Source: Gnetum montanum (lineage: Eukaryota; Streptophyta; Gnetopsida; Gnetales; Gnetaceae). From it: 20,327 bases of DNA. The stretch spans positions 311,269-331,595 of the forward strand of contig MNCI01003777.1 in NCBI GenBank assembly GCA_015680685.1, in the 5' to 3' direction. Shown in pieces: positions 1 to 9,730 of the stretch. Below the pieces are notes generated by a model that saw nothing but the letters and a program-made list of their open reading frames with translations, searched no databases and was not told the DNA's origin. Both the position numbers and the translations under genes were made by a program. The first letter of the stretch is position 1. The number at the start of each line of letters is the position of its first letter.

Positions 1-700
1 ACCTATATTTGCTAATGGTTTGTGTCAATATTTTTGTAATTTCCCTATTGGTGACTTCAACTTGACCATTCTCTTGAGGATGATATGGTGTAGTTAGTTT
101 ATGCTCAACTCCTAAGCGTTGCATCAACTTTCGAAAAGTCACACCTGTAAAGTATGTACCATTATCAGAAATAAGTGCATGAGGCATGCCAAACCTATTT
201 ACAATTTTTTGTTGGACAAATCGTGCAACGATAAATGATGTACAATCCGTAACAATGGCTACTTCGGCCCCTTTGTAAAATAGTCAATAGCAACAACAAT
301 GTATGCTTTTGCATTGGACATTGATGTAATAGGCCCCATAAAATTAATTCCCCATATGTCGAAGGATTGTAAGGGTTGAATCCATTGTTGTGGACCCTCC
401 ATTCTAGCAGTCATTCCCCCATCACGTTGGTAGTGCTCACAAGATTGGACAAAATGATGGGTATCCTGAAACAATGTAGGCCAATAATATCTTGCAAGCA
501 AGATTGTAATGGCTATTCATCTCCTAGCGTAATGACCCCCACAAGGACCCTCATGAGCATCTTGGAGAATTTTCAATTGATCTATGTCGAGAACACACCA
601 TCGAACCAAGCCATTGGAACACACCTTGTAAAGGTATCCATTGATTTCTATGAAATGGTTGACTCGGTGGAGAAACTATTGTTTCTTCCTAATGTCTAGC
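1..700 (-). pseudogene. Retrotransposon integrase, broken, C-terminus outside the window
   Basis: Integrase would join element cDNA to host DNA. The N-terminal HHCC zinc region lies at about 440-530 (GGHYA, then SCEHYQR). An in-frame TGA follows GGHYARR, and the second Cys of the CxxC pair is Tyr. The catalytic core begins with DIWGINFMGP (about 335-360), where the usual first catalytic Asp of the IDFMGP motif is Asn (codon 343-345). A frameshift near 258 separates this from the rest of the core, which is open from 258 to 1. That part keeps ISDNG (Asp codon 164-166) and GQVEVTNRE (Glu codon 56-58), with exactly 35 residues between them as in a D,D(35)E enzyme. The region at 540-700 reads NGYLYKVCSNGLVRWC, the usual lead-in to gypsy integrase. 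It is inactive as it stands. Confidence 0.93.
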
Positions 701-849
701 TCTCATCGTGTTTCTTGGGTGAGAAGATAAGTAAGAATGCTATTATACTAATTTATATTTTTGGGTGATTGATTGTTTATTACACTTGCAAAGAGGAGTT
801 CATCAGGGAAGCGATCAAAAATTGGATATTTGTCCTCTTTGTTGTCCCA

Positions 850-1288
850 TCACAACTAAGATAAATGATTAGCAACAACATTCTCGATGCCTTTACAATC
901 TACTATCGTGATATCAAACTCTTGCAAGATCACTAGCCATCGTATGACACAAGGGCTCACCATTGGTTTATTCATAAGGAACCGAGTCACACTATGATCT
1001 ATGTGTACAAATACCTTATAGCCTAATACATAGTGCCTAAATTTTTCTAGTGCAAATACCATAGTCATTATCCCTTTTTCTATTGTGGTATAGTTGAGTT
1101 GTGCACCAGCAATACTTTGACTTGCACAATGAATGTAATAGGGATGTTTTTGATCATCTAATTGTGTAAGTACAGCTCCTAAAGAAAAATTGGACGTGTC
1201 AGTCATTATATGAAATGGTTTGGACTAGTTAAGAGCTTGTAGAATGGGTGCTTCTATGAGCTTCTGCTTCAAGGTTTGGAAAGCTAGC
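850..1288 (-). pseudogene. Retrotransposon RNase H domain, broken
   Basis: RNase H degrades the RNA strand during reverse transcription. The frame from 1206 down to about 855 shows TDTSNFSLGAVLTQ (first Asp), QLNYTTIEKG (Glu), KVFVHIDHS (Asp) and ENVVANHLS. In the last motif the usual Asp of ENVVADHLS is Asn. The link to RT (1207-1288) has a one-base loss just after the FKWTKE block, and an in-frame TAG follows in the stretch before SKPFH, where relatives usually have Trp. The domain order and the EFDI(T/E)I block are typical of gypsy RNase H. It is not functional. Confidence 0.9.
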
Positions 1289-2440
1289 TCACTCCTTGGT
1301 CCATTTAAAGGGTATGTCCTTCTTCATTAATTCTACCAATGGTTTTGCAATCTTTGAAAAGTTCTTGATGAAGCATCTATAATAACCAGTATTTCCAAGG
1401 AATGATTGGATGTCTTTTATAGTTTCAGGTTGACGAGTGATTTCTTGGATGACCTTAATTTTTTCAGGATCTACCTCCATCCTTGTTTGTGAAATTTTAT
1501 GCCCTAATACAATGCCCTCTTGGACCATTAAGCGGCTTTTTCGCAAATTGATCCTTAGGTTGGTTTTAACACATTTTTTCAATACTTGCTCTAATCGGTC
1601 CAATGCTTATTCAAAGTCCACTTCGTAGGTGGAGAAATCGTCCATAAAAACCTCCACACCATTTCCTATTTGCTGTTGAAATATAGTGAGAACCAGATGT
1701 TGAAATGTTGCTGGAGCATTGCACAAGCCAAACGACATCTACCTATATGCAAATGTCCCCCAAGGACTTGTAAATGTAGTCTTGGCTTGGTCTTCTAGTG
1801 CTATTTGAATTTGATTGTACCCACTATAACCATCCAAAAAACTATAATAGCAATTCCCTACAATGGTATCTAAGACTTGGTCAATGAATGGCAATGGGAG
1901 ATGGTCTTTAAATGTTGCCATGTTTAGTAGCCTAAAGTTGATACACACCCTCCATTTACCTCCCTCTGTAGGCACAATGACTAGTGGACTAACCCATTCA
2001 TTATCAACAATGGGGTAGATGAACCCAGCCTTCAAAAGTTGTTTGATTTCTTCTTTTACTACTTACTTAAGCTTTGGGTTCAGTCATCTTTGCAATTGTT
2101 GTTGAGGCTTCATAGAGGGGTTAGTGTAGATTCTATGTTGGCATATCCTAGGGTCTATTCTAGTTAATTTAGGATATGACCAAGCAAAGGCTTTCGACCA
2201 TGTTTACCATCTTCAGCAGTCTTTCTTTTTGTTGAGGAGTGAGCTTAGCGTTAATGATTACCAGTTTTCCATTCTTGAAAAATGTATACTCCATATCGGT
2301 GGGCAACGATTTTAATTCAAGGGGCTCTTGCTTAAACTCATCAAGGATTTTCAACTTCTCCCAGTTGATATTTTTGATGTCAGTACTTAGAAGTTGGCAA
2401 TGGACTTACTCTAATGCATCTATGCTATCAATATAGGCAC
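1289..2440 (-). pseudogene. Retrotransposon reverse transcriptase, broken
   Basis: Reverse transcriptase copies element RNA into DNA. The N-terminal region near 2170-2354 reads EPLELKSLPTDMEY, followed by a frame break. The core at 2035-1739 contains GFIYPIVDNEWVSPLV, WRVCINFRLLN, PLPFIDQVL and YYSFLDGYSGYNQI. After a TAG at 1739-1741 the frame continues with SFGLCNAPATFQ and the catalytic FMDD box (1637-1648), then a TAA at 1607-1609. The thumb/connection part (1603-1289) includes LGHKIS and the SFLGNTGYYRCFIKNFSKIAKPL block. The FLDG and FMDD aspartates are preserved, so the inactivation comes from nonsense and frame changes rather than active-site loss. Confidence 0.93.
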
Positions 2441-2689
2441 AAGTCAAGCTCTCAATTGGTTTCATACATATAGTTGAATTGCTCTCTTGGTCAACTATCA
2501 GCCATTGGGTGTCTTCCTATCTTGTGGTTGCTGCATACAAACATCTTTGTATGTTAGTCACTTGTGCACACTAGTTACATGCAGGCAATGTTAAGTGTTG
2601 TACAAACCATGACTTCTACACGTAGTTACACCCTATGTCACTGTATGCGATGCATGGAACTTTCTTCTTCTCAATCTTTCCAAACGTAT

Positions 2690-3010
2690 TTTCTTTTCAT
2701 ATTTCTAGGAAAAGATCACGTATTCCTAGGTGCGCATCAATCGTGCTCAGCCATGCTCTTCCCATTATGATTGGAAAGTCCCCCTTACAATTGTTGACTT
2801 GGATCACTAGGAAATCGGTTGGATACAACCATCCACAAACAGTGGTGACAATGTCCTTCACTAGTCCTAATGGGACAGTGATGGACTGGTCAGCCAACTC
2901 TAAATGAATGTTACTCTTTTTTAGTGGAGGCTGGTTCTAGGCTTTGTACATTTATTGAGAGACTAAGTTAACACTAGAACCTAAATCCAAAAGAGCTTTG
3001 CAAGGCTCAT
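2690..3010 (-). pseudogene. Retrotransposon aspartic protease (retropepsin-like), broken
   Basis: The protease would cut the Gag-Pol polyprotein. The active-site loop reads KALLDLGSSVNLV, with the catalytic Asp codon at 2985-2987; relatives usually have DLGAS here. Two stops follow (SQ*MYKA*). Then comes a longer open stretch (2897-2697) with ADQSITVPLGLVKDIV and the second hallmark PIIMGRAWL, equivalent to PIILGRPFL in relatives. The position between gag and RT is as expected for gypsy elements. The stretch between this domain and RT (about 2440-2690) holds no motif I can name. Confidence 0.85.
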
Positions 3011-3279
3011 TCCCAGCGATTTGCAAATATATAAGAGGATTTTCAGGATCAGAGAATTTCCTAGGAAGATGGCCAGCCTTAATCCAATTGATGACAGCAT
3101 GAGTCAACATGACCGTGTTCATTGGATGCAATTTTTGCTTCGAAGGAAGCTCTAAAGATTCAAATGATGATGAGGTGTTCAGATAACTAGCCGCTATGAT
3201 TGTAAGGACTTGGTTGGATTGTTGGTTCTAAAGAAAGGTCTTTTCTTTGATCAGTTATCGAAACCAATAGTAGGTTGAG

Positions 3280-5640
3280 AGTTGACAACCCTTGTAACGT
3301 TACATTGCTGCGGCTGGGCAGGAAACTCAACCTACATAGTTGGAGCAGGTGGTAATGGTGCTAAGGGTGGAAGAGGTGTAGTCGAATGAGAAGGATAGTA
3401 CATATGTGGAACATCACTCCTAGGATATGAAGTTCTATAGTACTCGTGGGTCTGGTAGTGAGGCTAAGGAGCAACATGACTAGTAGAGTCACGTGGAGAG
3501 ATCGACTGCTAAACATAGTACCTGTATAGATCATGTTGACGGTAAGGGTATTGTTGACATGGTAGTGGCATTCCCCATGCTTGTGGGTGTTGCCATTGTT
3601 GATACTGTTCATTCGATTATGGTGGAGCTCCACTCGGATAATATGTCAAGGGTTGGTGCAATTGCTTTGGGTTACCTTAGGGATAAGGTAACCTTCTGGG
3701 TGTTTGTCATCTATTTAATTGTGCATTTAGTGCATACACCCCAGACTCTTACAGATGTGACACTACTAGACAACATTCTTTAGGATGGTCATATTGGCAA
3801 ATTTCACATCCACCATCATTGTCTATGTCTGAATCCACAACCTCTTCAATGACGGCAACTTTGCCCTTACCCTTGTTACGTGCATACTCAGCTTCTTTCT
3901 TTTTCCTTCTCTCTCAGTCACTACTTTGTTCTCTAGACTCCTCTACTATTTTTAGAATAATTTAAAATTTATCATCTAGGGAGTTCCACATTTGATCTAC
4001 CTTTGCTGATACTTCTTATGCAAATTTTTGAATAGGCAAAGTCTTTCTATTCACCATCTCTTCAAGTGGTGACTCTTCCTCATCTTTACAAAATCTAATT
4101 TCCTTCTTTTGGAGGGAAAGATCTCTGCTATGCTCCTCTGCACTTTCTCTTTTTCTCAACTTGCCTTCCTCCTTGGCAACTTGCTCTAACAATATTTGTA
4201 TTTGATGGGCTCTAAGCTCAGATAGCCCTCCTTGGGCATAAGTCCCAAGGGTTCTTCACATTTCGTACCTAACCCCATCCACGAGATGGTGTAGTTATTC
4301 TTTTTGTGAGTAACCATGGTCAAGGCAACAATGTAATAAGGTATAATATCGGCCCATGGCAACATCCAAGGGTTCATGTCCTCCTTGTTTTCATCCTTGG
4401 AATTGCTTACACAGGTTGAACACTTGGGTGTATGTTTGATACTTATCATTAAATAGCTCTAACATGGTACTCCACCGACGAATGGATTCCAGTTCTAAGG
4501 ACTAGTACCAGCTTTCCGCTTCCTTGATCAGTATTTGTGGGAGCAACTTTACTTTTTGCCACTCATTTTCTATATTTTGCAAGGCACATGCATCATGGAA
4601 TGCCTATAAATGGTTTTGAGGATCAGCATTGTATCCCCCTTCAAATCGTGGGATGTTATTCATGTCTAGTCTTTTGATCCTACTATCCTTCTGGTGCCTT
4701 GTTGGAATCCTAACGACCTCTGTTATATCTAACATACTTCGGGTGGCGAGTAGGGGTTCATTGTGATCGTATTGTCTATGGCGTCTATGAGGCTTATGTC
4801 ATTCCCTGCTCTCCCTTCTTTCGTGGTGTGTCTCTCTAGAATGCCCTTGTCCCCTTTCTCGATTATTTTGTCTATGATCTCTATTTCGCTTACCATTGTC
4901 CTCATGGTCTTTCCCTTTGTGACTATGTTCAGATCCCGAAGGAGAGGGGGAAGGAGATGATGAAGGTGAAAAGGAAGAAGGACTAGCACCATGACGGCAC
5001 TTGTCACTTTCTCTTTGGTGGTCGTGGCCTCAGTCATGGTTACAATTGGAATGTTTGTCATTGTCACGTGTTTGTGTTCCTTTTTCAGATCCTTTGTGTC
5101 CATTGGTATTAGAACCCAGGTTATGAATAGTTGAGTGAAGATTCTGATATACAACTCCTTGACCGAAGTCAACAAGAGGAACATCATTTTGTGAAAAATC
5201 TCTCGTGGTAGGTTCACCACCCTTGTTTTCACTTAGGACATACGAGACATCCTAAGACTATTTTCCCTTCATAGATTTGTAATGCCTCTCCTATTGTAGG
5301 TCCCTTTGGCATTGTGCCTTGGTGGATCGATACTCTCTCGAGTCATGTTCATGCACAACGTACTCTGCTTGTAAGTGTTGCATACCAATTCATGTGAGAG
5401 CATGAAGAAGCATGCTTGGGATCAAGCGTTCAAGAGGTAACTATGTTACCTTCTAAATCACGCCATCACAATTGTTCATCCTAGTGGAGGATAAAGGTAA
5501 ACTCTGGTATATACTCATTGGGATGAGCGTATGCCAAGCGAAACTATTAGTGTATAGGCAGATTATCTTGTGCACTCTGCCTCCAATCATGGTGTTAGAC
5601 CTAGGCGATGAAGCACTCTCATAAGAAGAAGGAGACATGA
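3280..5640 (-). pseudogene. Retrotransposon gag, heavily mutated
   Basis: Gag forms the particle that packages element RNA. A charged, Ser/His/Arg-rich N-terminal region lies at about 4750-5236. The Retrotrans_gag-like core follows at about 4250-4670, with NADPQNHL, AFHDAC, EWQKVKLLPQ and ESIRRWSTMLELF. A zinc-knuckle-like motif CEICQYDHPKEC sits at 3773-3808 (C-x2-C-x3-H-x3-C), and a Pro/Gln/Tyr-rich tail at about 3320-3650. I count at least six in-frame stops in the core and N-terminal part, and frame changes between blocks. The start may be the ATG at 5636-5638, 118 bases from the primer site, but that is a guess. Longer open frames overlapping this stretch lack gag motifs. Confidence 0.85.
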
Positions 5641-5755
5641 TTGATTATTCAGTGTGCAATACTCTTTTTCGATGATTGTAGGGTAACTAACCATAAGGGT
5701 TCATTATAACAAGGGAAGGATTTCCTAAGTTTTAATCAATGCATAAACAACAAAA

Positions 5756-5773
5756 TCCTCGGCAACGATGCCA
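5756..5773 (-). other. Primer binding site, tRNA-Asp type, with three transitions
   Basis: On the minus strand this reads TGGCATCGTTGCCGAGGA. The expected complement of the plant tRNA-Asp 3' end, used by Athila elements, is TGGCGCCGTTGCCGGGGA. Fifteen of 18 positions match, and the three differences are all G-to-A or C-to-T. It lies one or two bases inside the LTR end and just upstream of gag, exactly where reverse transcription would be primed. Confidence 0.8.
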
Positions 5774-6505
5774 ATGATGAGCGGCAAGGTACCCCTACAC
5801 CCAACCATAAGAATATGAGCGTTCACACGCAATCCAGTCGAACTCCAAGGATTAAGTGCTTATGCACTTACATAGAACAAGGATGGGTTATGCGATCATT
5901 GTCTTCCCAAGCTTACTTGTAAGGCACAATTGTATGGTTAAGTAAACTTGAGGTATATGATTTTTATGCTTTTTTTTATGTTTTATGTTCTTGGTGCTTA
6001 AAATGGAGAAATGAAATAATTGAGTAACTAATTTGATTTAACTAATCAACTATGCTCTAACTAATCCTAACACCAGTATTCCTTCCCACTTGCCAGACAC
6101 ATCCTAAACCAATGTAACACTATTGGGATTACCAAATGCTAGTCGTTACTGGGTTACCAAGTGTTCCACATATGCTTGAAGTGGTCATACTAAGTGTGCT
6201 AATTCGTTGATAATTAACAATTCAATAAAAATAACATTAAGTAACTAATGAGAGTAGCAAATAATAGTAAATAACATTTAAATGAAATAATTAAGCTATT
6301 CTGAATGTTGCAAGGTCTATCACAAAGTTCGTCTTTATTTCTGGACACAAGGTGTGCTCAGGTACACAATGCTCGAATAAAGATTCATTCACTTTATGAC
6401 TCCTACTATGGGCACTCAGAAATAATTCTAACTTTGGAAGGGAAAAACTGCAAGAGTTCAGCTAAGGGACTAAAAACTAATACTAAACCAAGTGTCCTAG
6501 TCTCT

Positions 6506-6513
6506 TATTTATA
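6506..6513 (-). promoter_or_regulatory. TATA box of the LTR promoter
   Basis: TATAAATA on the minus strand, within CCTATAAATAAGAG. It sits about 270 bases into the LTR and 30-100 bases downstream of a run of GATATC-like boxes. Transcription would start near 6475-6482 and run left into gag. Element expression today is not implied. Confidence 0.6.
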
Positions 6514-6545
6514 GGCAATGAGACAGGCTCCAACATCGCATGTCC

Positions 6546-6621
6546 GATATCACTTCAGTTCCTCCGATATCGTGTATCTAATATCAAGGGTCCAATATCG
6601 AGGATTCGATATCGTGACTCA
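6546..6621. repeat. Array of GATATC-like palindromic boxes in the LTR U3 region
   Basis: GATATC or AATATC begins at 6546, 6566, 6580, 6594 and 6608. The last four are spaced exactly 14 bases apart, giving units such as GATATCGTGTATCT and AATATCGAGGATTC. The array lies directly upstream (in element sense) of the TATA box, so it may be a tandemly repeated enhancer or protein-binding array. The binding factor is unknown to me. Confidence 0.75.
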
Positions 6622-6780
6622 TCAATTGTTTAACTTATTTTAACTTATTTAACATAAGAAATACCAGTAACTCTCATAGACACTCAATGTATAGGCTTAG
6701 TCAATTTAGAAGAAGATGAATAATATTAAGACATCATACAATAATTACAAACAGGAGAAAATCCCAAACATTTGTCAACA

Positions 6781-7347
6781 TCACAAATGAATGCTCTCTG
6801 TCAATGTTCTAAGCATTTTTATATTGTTGAACCTAGTATTTTATATTGTATTTCTACATTAGGTGTTCTTTTACATTGTCTAAGTCATGAAGAGGTGCAA
6901 AACTCTTTAGAATAGATTCATTCAAATGTAGGCGGTGGTCATCTAGGTTCATGATTTCTAGTAGCTCACATTATTTCCCTTAGTTTTTAGTGACCTATGA
7001 TATCTAGAAACACATACATGATAGTTAAGATTTATGGTATATGTCAACATCATGCTCTAGTTATTTATGTTCCATCACAAGAGCGTAGCACTTTTGAAAT
7101 CATGTGGTCTTTTTAGAAGTGGAAATTAGATCACATAAGTGCCATTAATTCCCCATCTTCTATTGGTCATTATTTCATTATAATAGCTATAGAGTACTTT
7201 ACCAAGTGAGGTGAAGTTATTTTTTTTTAATTTGCAACTTTCAAGTACATATGTCATTACATCCTAGATCATATAATCACACACTTTGGTATTTCCCTAT
7301 GCATTGTCACTAATAATGAAGCTCGATTCAAGAGTAAAGAGCTTAGC
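6781..7347 (+). pseudogene. Second, older gypsy integrase remnant, plus strand
   Basis: One reading frame runs from 6781 to 7347 without a frameshift but with several stops (first TAG at 6913-6915). It contains LLHCLSHEEVQNSLE, then IHSNVGGGHLG (zinc-region His), WPMISRNTYMIVKIYGICQ (one Cys of the CxxC pair is Tyr), and INSPSSIGHYFIIIAIEYFTK. It ends with HFGISLCIVTNNEARF, where the usual catalytic Asp of IVTDNG is Asn. These are gypsy integrase blocks in correct order. Orientation is opposite to the element on its left, and the frame starts exactly at the LTR edge, so this looks like the host element interrupted by the minus-strand insertion. The integrase C-terminus is not recognisable. 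Confidence 0.85.
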
Positions 7348-8842
7348 ATTGTCATCTTGTATGTAAGATCTGGTCATGTCCCCTTCTTGTGGCATAACAT
7401 TATCTTCATGACTAGTGTGTAGGAAATATCCTTATATTCTCCCATTCTTCTACTTCTTTCTTCCGAACTTTTCTTCTTGCAAGTTTATCATGCATCATCT
7501 ATTCACTTTTTGATGAATCCTCCTTCAATAGCATCCTTTAAGAGGGGTTAATGTTGTATGCACTTTTTCAATTCACTAATGGCTAAGTTGAGTGCAATTT
7601 CAACATTGCTCCACATAAGCTCAAGCACAAAACCTTATCAATTCAGCATCACAAGGCACATTCTCTACTCCTATAGGTCTTTAGGGTCTATTCTAATTCA
7701 CAATCCAGCTTATGAACTTCATTTTTGATGATCCCTAGAAAAGCTCAAGAATTAAATTTTTTCTAAGTATTGGAGTTGACATAGATTTTGTGTTAGCTAT
7801 GACCTTGTTCATATCACCTGCACAAGACTATATTTTGGTATCAAATTGGATCCTATGGGACCTCAAACAACATATCCTAAGCTTCTATGACATCACAACA
7901 TTCAAATTGCGAGATTTTGGTAGTTTGATCCAAAAACCCTAGAACTTAAAATTTTTTTAACTTTGGTGTTGATGCTAATGCTAACATCAATGTCAATAGC
8001 AAAAACAAGGTTCTTGACATCCCCAAGGTTCATTTCATCTATAGTTCCACTCATATCTTATCTTCCCAAATTCTCCGACAACTTGTTGATGTCAGTTTTG
8101 GCACTTATAACAATGATTTCAATAAGTTCAAGGGTGGTCTTAGTAGTTTTTGGGTTGAGAATTTTCTATCTCTACTAGGTGACAAGGTCCTCAGCATCCC
8201 TAAGATTCATTTTACTTGTAGTTCAACTCATCTTCTATCTTCCCAGTTTTTCCAACAAGATATTAACGTCAATCTCAACACTTAGAATGGTGATTTTGGT
8301 AAGTTCAAGGGTGGTTCTTGGCAATTTTTGGGTTGAAATTTTTACATTAGCATCGCCCTACTAACATCAACACCCTCCCAAATCCTTAGAAACAATATTT
8401 GACAACTTTCCTTTGATTTGTAGGCTTCTTAGCATCTTGTGGGCGTTATTCTAGCACATCTCAACATTAATTTTGGCATCCTAATGCTCCCTAATGCCAA
8501 CTTGGCAAATGTAGAAAAATTTTTCTAAGTTTCATTGATGTTGACATTGACATCACATCAGTGTTAGCATTAGCACATATAGGATCCACATTTTGGCCTC
8601 CTTGATTGTCACATCCTACATTTGACAATGTTCCTTGGCCTCATAGGCTCCTCAACATTGTCTCAATAACATTCGACATTAGTTTAGAAGGTTAAATGAG
8701 GTTATGGAAGCTTGAAACTATAACTTGGACAAGATGTTAAAAAATTCCCTACAAATCCCTTTTTAATCTCTAATCCTTATTACTAAAAAGAATATATACT
8801 TGGCTTGATTTTTTTGCCTCCATCTAATGAATTCTTTATCTA
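7348..8842. other. Repeat-derived, AT-rich stretch, probably LTR or untranslated debris
   Basis: No convincing gene. Directly downstream of the integrase remnant is a purine-rich AAGAGGGG (7540-7547) followed by TGTTGTATGC (from 7552), which could be the polypurine tract and 3' LTR start of the older plus-strand element. The interior holds a 177-bp tandem duplication and a pair of inverted motifs, listed separately. Short open frames near 7963-8364 lie over the duplication and resemble nothing I know. Confidence 0.4.
8004..8357. repeat. Tandem duplication, two units of about 177 bp
   Basis: Unit 1 (8004-8180) and unit 2 (8181-8357) share ordered blocks: ACAAGGT, ATCCC(C/T)AAG, ACTCAT, TATCTTCCCA, AAGTTCAAGGGTGGT and TTTTTGGGTTGA. 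The offset is 177 bases over most of the length and 178 at the end because of one inserted base. Identity is moderate by eye, so the duplication is not recent. Confidence 0.85.
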
Positions 8843-8990
8843 ATAATGAGGTGTTAGCCTAGTGATAAGACTCTTAATTTGGAAGTTCCAAGTCATGGGT
8901 TCAATTTTGGTGGGTAATGTTGAGTTATAAAGTTCTATTTTGACTATATATCTTGGGATGTACCTATGTTTCAGTTATGTCGAGTTCCAA
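8843..8990 (+). mobile_element. tRNA-derived SINE, copy 1
   Basis: Starts ATAATGAGGTGTTAGCC. It has an RNA polymerase III A box (TTAGCCTAGTGATAAGAC) and a B box-like GGGTTCAATTTTG about 30 bases on, then a body ending GAGTTCCAA. It is about 148 bp, and the head resembles a plant tRNA gene with conserved spacing. It is recognised as a family because the same sequence recurs at 9731, 13880 (minus), 18977 (minus) and 19042. I see no clear target-site duplication. Confidence 0.75.
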
Positions 8991-9730
8991 TGCCTTCCCA
9001 ATTTTTTAACTTTTTGTAACTTTCTAGGTGGCTTAAATCCTAGATAGGCTAGGAATATCACATTCACTTCTAACTTTTGAGGATTACAATGTTCTAAAAG
9101 AGAAAAAATTTAAAGTTAAGATTTAAAAACTTCAGAGAAAGATTACATTTATAATTTTAGGAAATAAGATTTCTAACATTACAAATAAAGGTACTAAAAT
9201 GTAGGCATAATTACTTCCATATGTGGGCCCTAAAAGGTTTGAATATCTAAAAGATTACCAATATTTGGGAAAACAATAAGGAGACTACTGAGAATGAAGC
9301 TACTCCCTAACTTCATTTTTCCTAAATGTTTTGCTTTCTATAAGTTCTAATGGATTTGATATCCTTTTGTTGGCCTTTATTCCATTGGTTCTTAATGAAA
9401 TCAATGTCCTTCCATCTTTCAAGATTTTAATGAGTTGTAATGGATATTAGGTGATGGTTCAACTTTGGCCAACTTGGTAAAATAATCAATATACTTTGCT
9501 ACTTCTGATAACTCATCTTACTACTAGAACATGCTTTTGACATTCTAAGCTATGTTTCATCTTAGTTTGCTCGTAGATGGTGATTCACCTTGGATCATGA
9601 TTCCCTTGTTATTGTTCATTCTAGAACATAATTGACCACAAGTTGTGGTTCATAGTTCAGCTTGGGTCATGATCTATCTTGATCATGGTTTTTCTTAGAT
9701 CATGGTTTTTCTTAGATCAAGGAAATGATG
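8991..9730. other. AT-rich spacer, no gene seen
   Basis: No coding frame or known element is supported. It contains a small tandem repeat, two 17-base units GATCATGGTTTTTCTTA at 9681-9714, and related TTGG(A/G)TCATGAT pieces just before it. Confidence 0.5.

Larger units (their letters stand above)
1..6780 (-). mobile_element. Ty3/gypsy LTR retrotransposon, Athila/Tat-like, degraded, left end outside the window
   Basis: Read on the minus strand, the order is LTR, primer binding site, gag, protease, reverse transcriptase, RNase H, integrase, which is the Ty3/gypsy (Metaviridae) order. The FGLCNAPATFQ block in RT, the ENVVA(D/N)HLS end of RNase H and the tRNA-Asp-type primer site all point to the Athila/Tat branch; that assignment is from family knowledge, not a tree. 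Every coding domain except the leftmost 258 bases of integrase carries stops or frameshifts, so the copy is dead. The 3' LTR and polypurine tract lie beyond the left edge. No env-like frame is visible within the window. Confidence 0.93.
5775..6780 (-). repeat. 5' LTR of the minus-strand gypsy element (about 1.0 kb)
   Basis: The inner edge is set by the primer binding site: on the minus strand the LTR ends ...TCATCA and one base follows before TGGC. The outer edge is inferred from TGTTGACAAATG at 6780 downward, a typical LTR start, and from the foreign integrase frame that begins at 6781. The termini (TGTTGA and TCATCA) form a short imperfect inverted repeat. A minus-strand TATAAATA lies at 6506-6513 and a possible polyadenylation signal AATAAA at 6334-6339, giving a sensible U3-R-U5 layout. 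The partner LTR is outside the window, so the edges cannot be confirmed by alignment. Confidence 0.7.

Noticed and set aside
376-699. Plus-strand 107-codon open frame
   Set aside because: Antisense to integrase blocks that read correctly on the minus strand.
4186-4449. Minus-strand 87-codon open frame
   Set aside because: It overlaps the gag core in another frame; the motif-bearing frame there carries stops.
4729-5232. Long minus-strand open frame (167 codons) in the gag region
   Set aside because: A different minus-strand frame gives the charged Ser/His/Arg-rich sequence that leads directly into the gag core. The long frame has no gag motif and is most likely a shadow of it.
8845-8920. tRNA gene suggested by A and B boxes
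   Set aside because: No acceptor stem or anticodon arm pairing is evident, and the sequence recurs with a shared non-tRNA body, which identifies a SINE.
9440-9530. Minus-strand YIDYFTKLAKVEP, like the DYFTKW block of integrase
   Set aside because: Only about ten residues match and nothing before or after fits an integrase, so chance cannot be excluded.
9681-9714. Two 17-base tandem units
   Set aside because: Short local slippage product with no sign of function.
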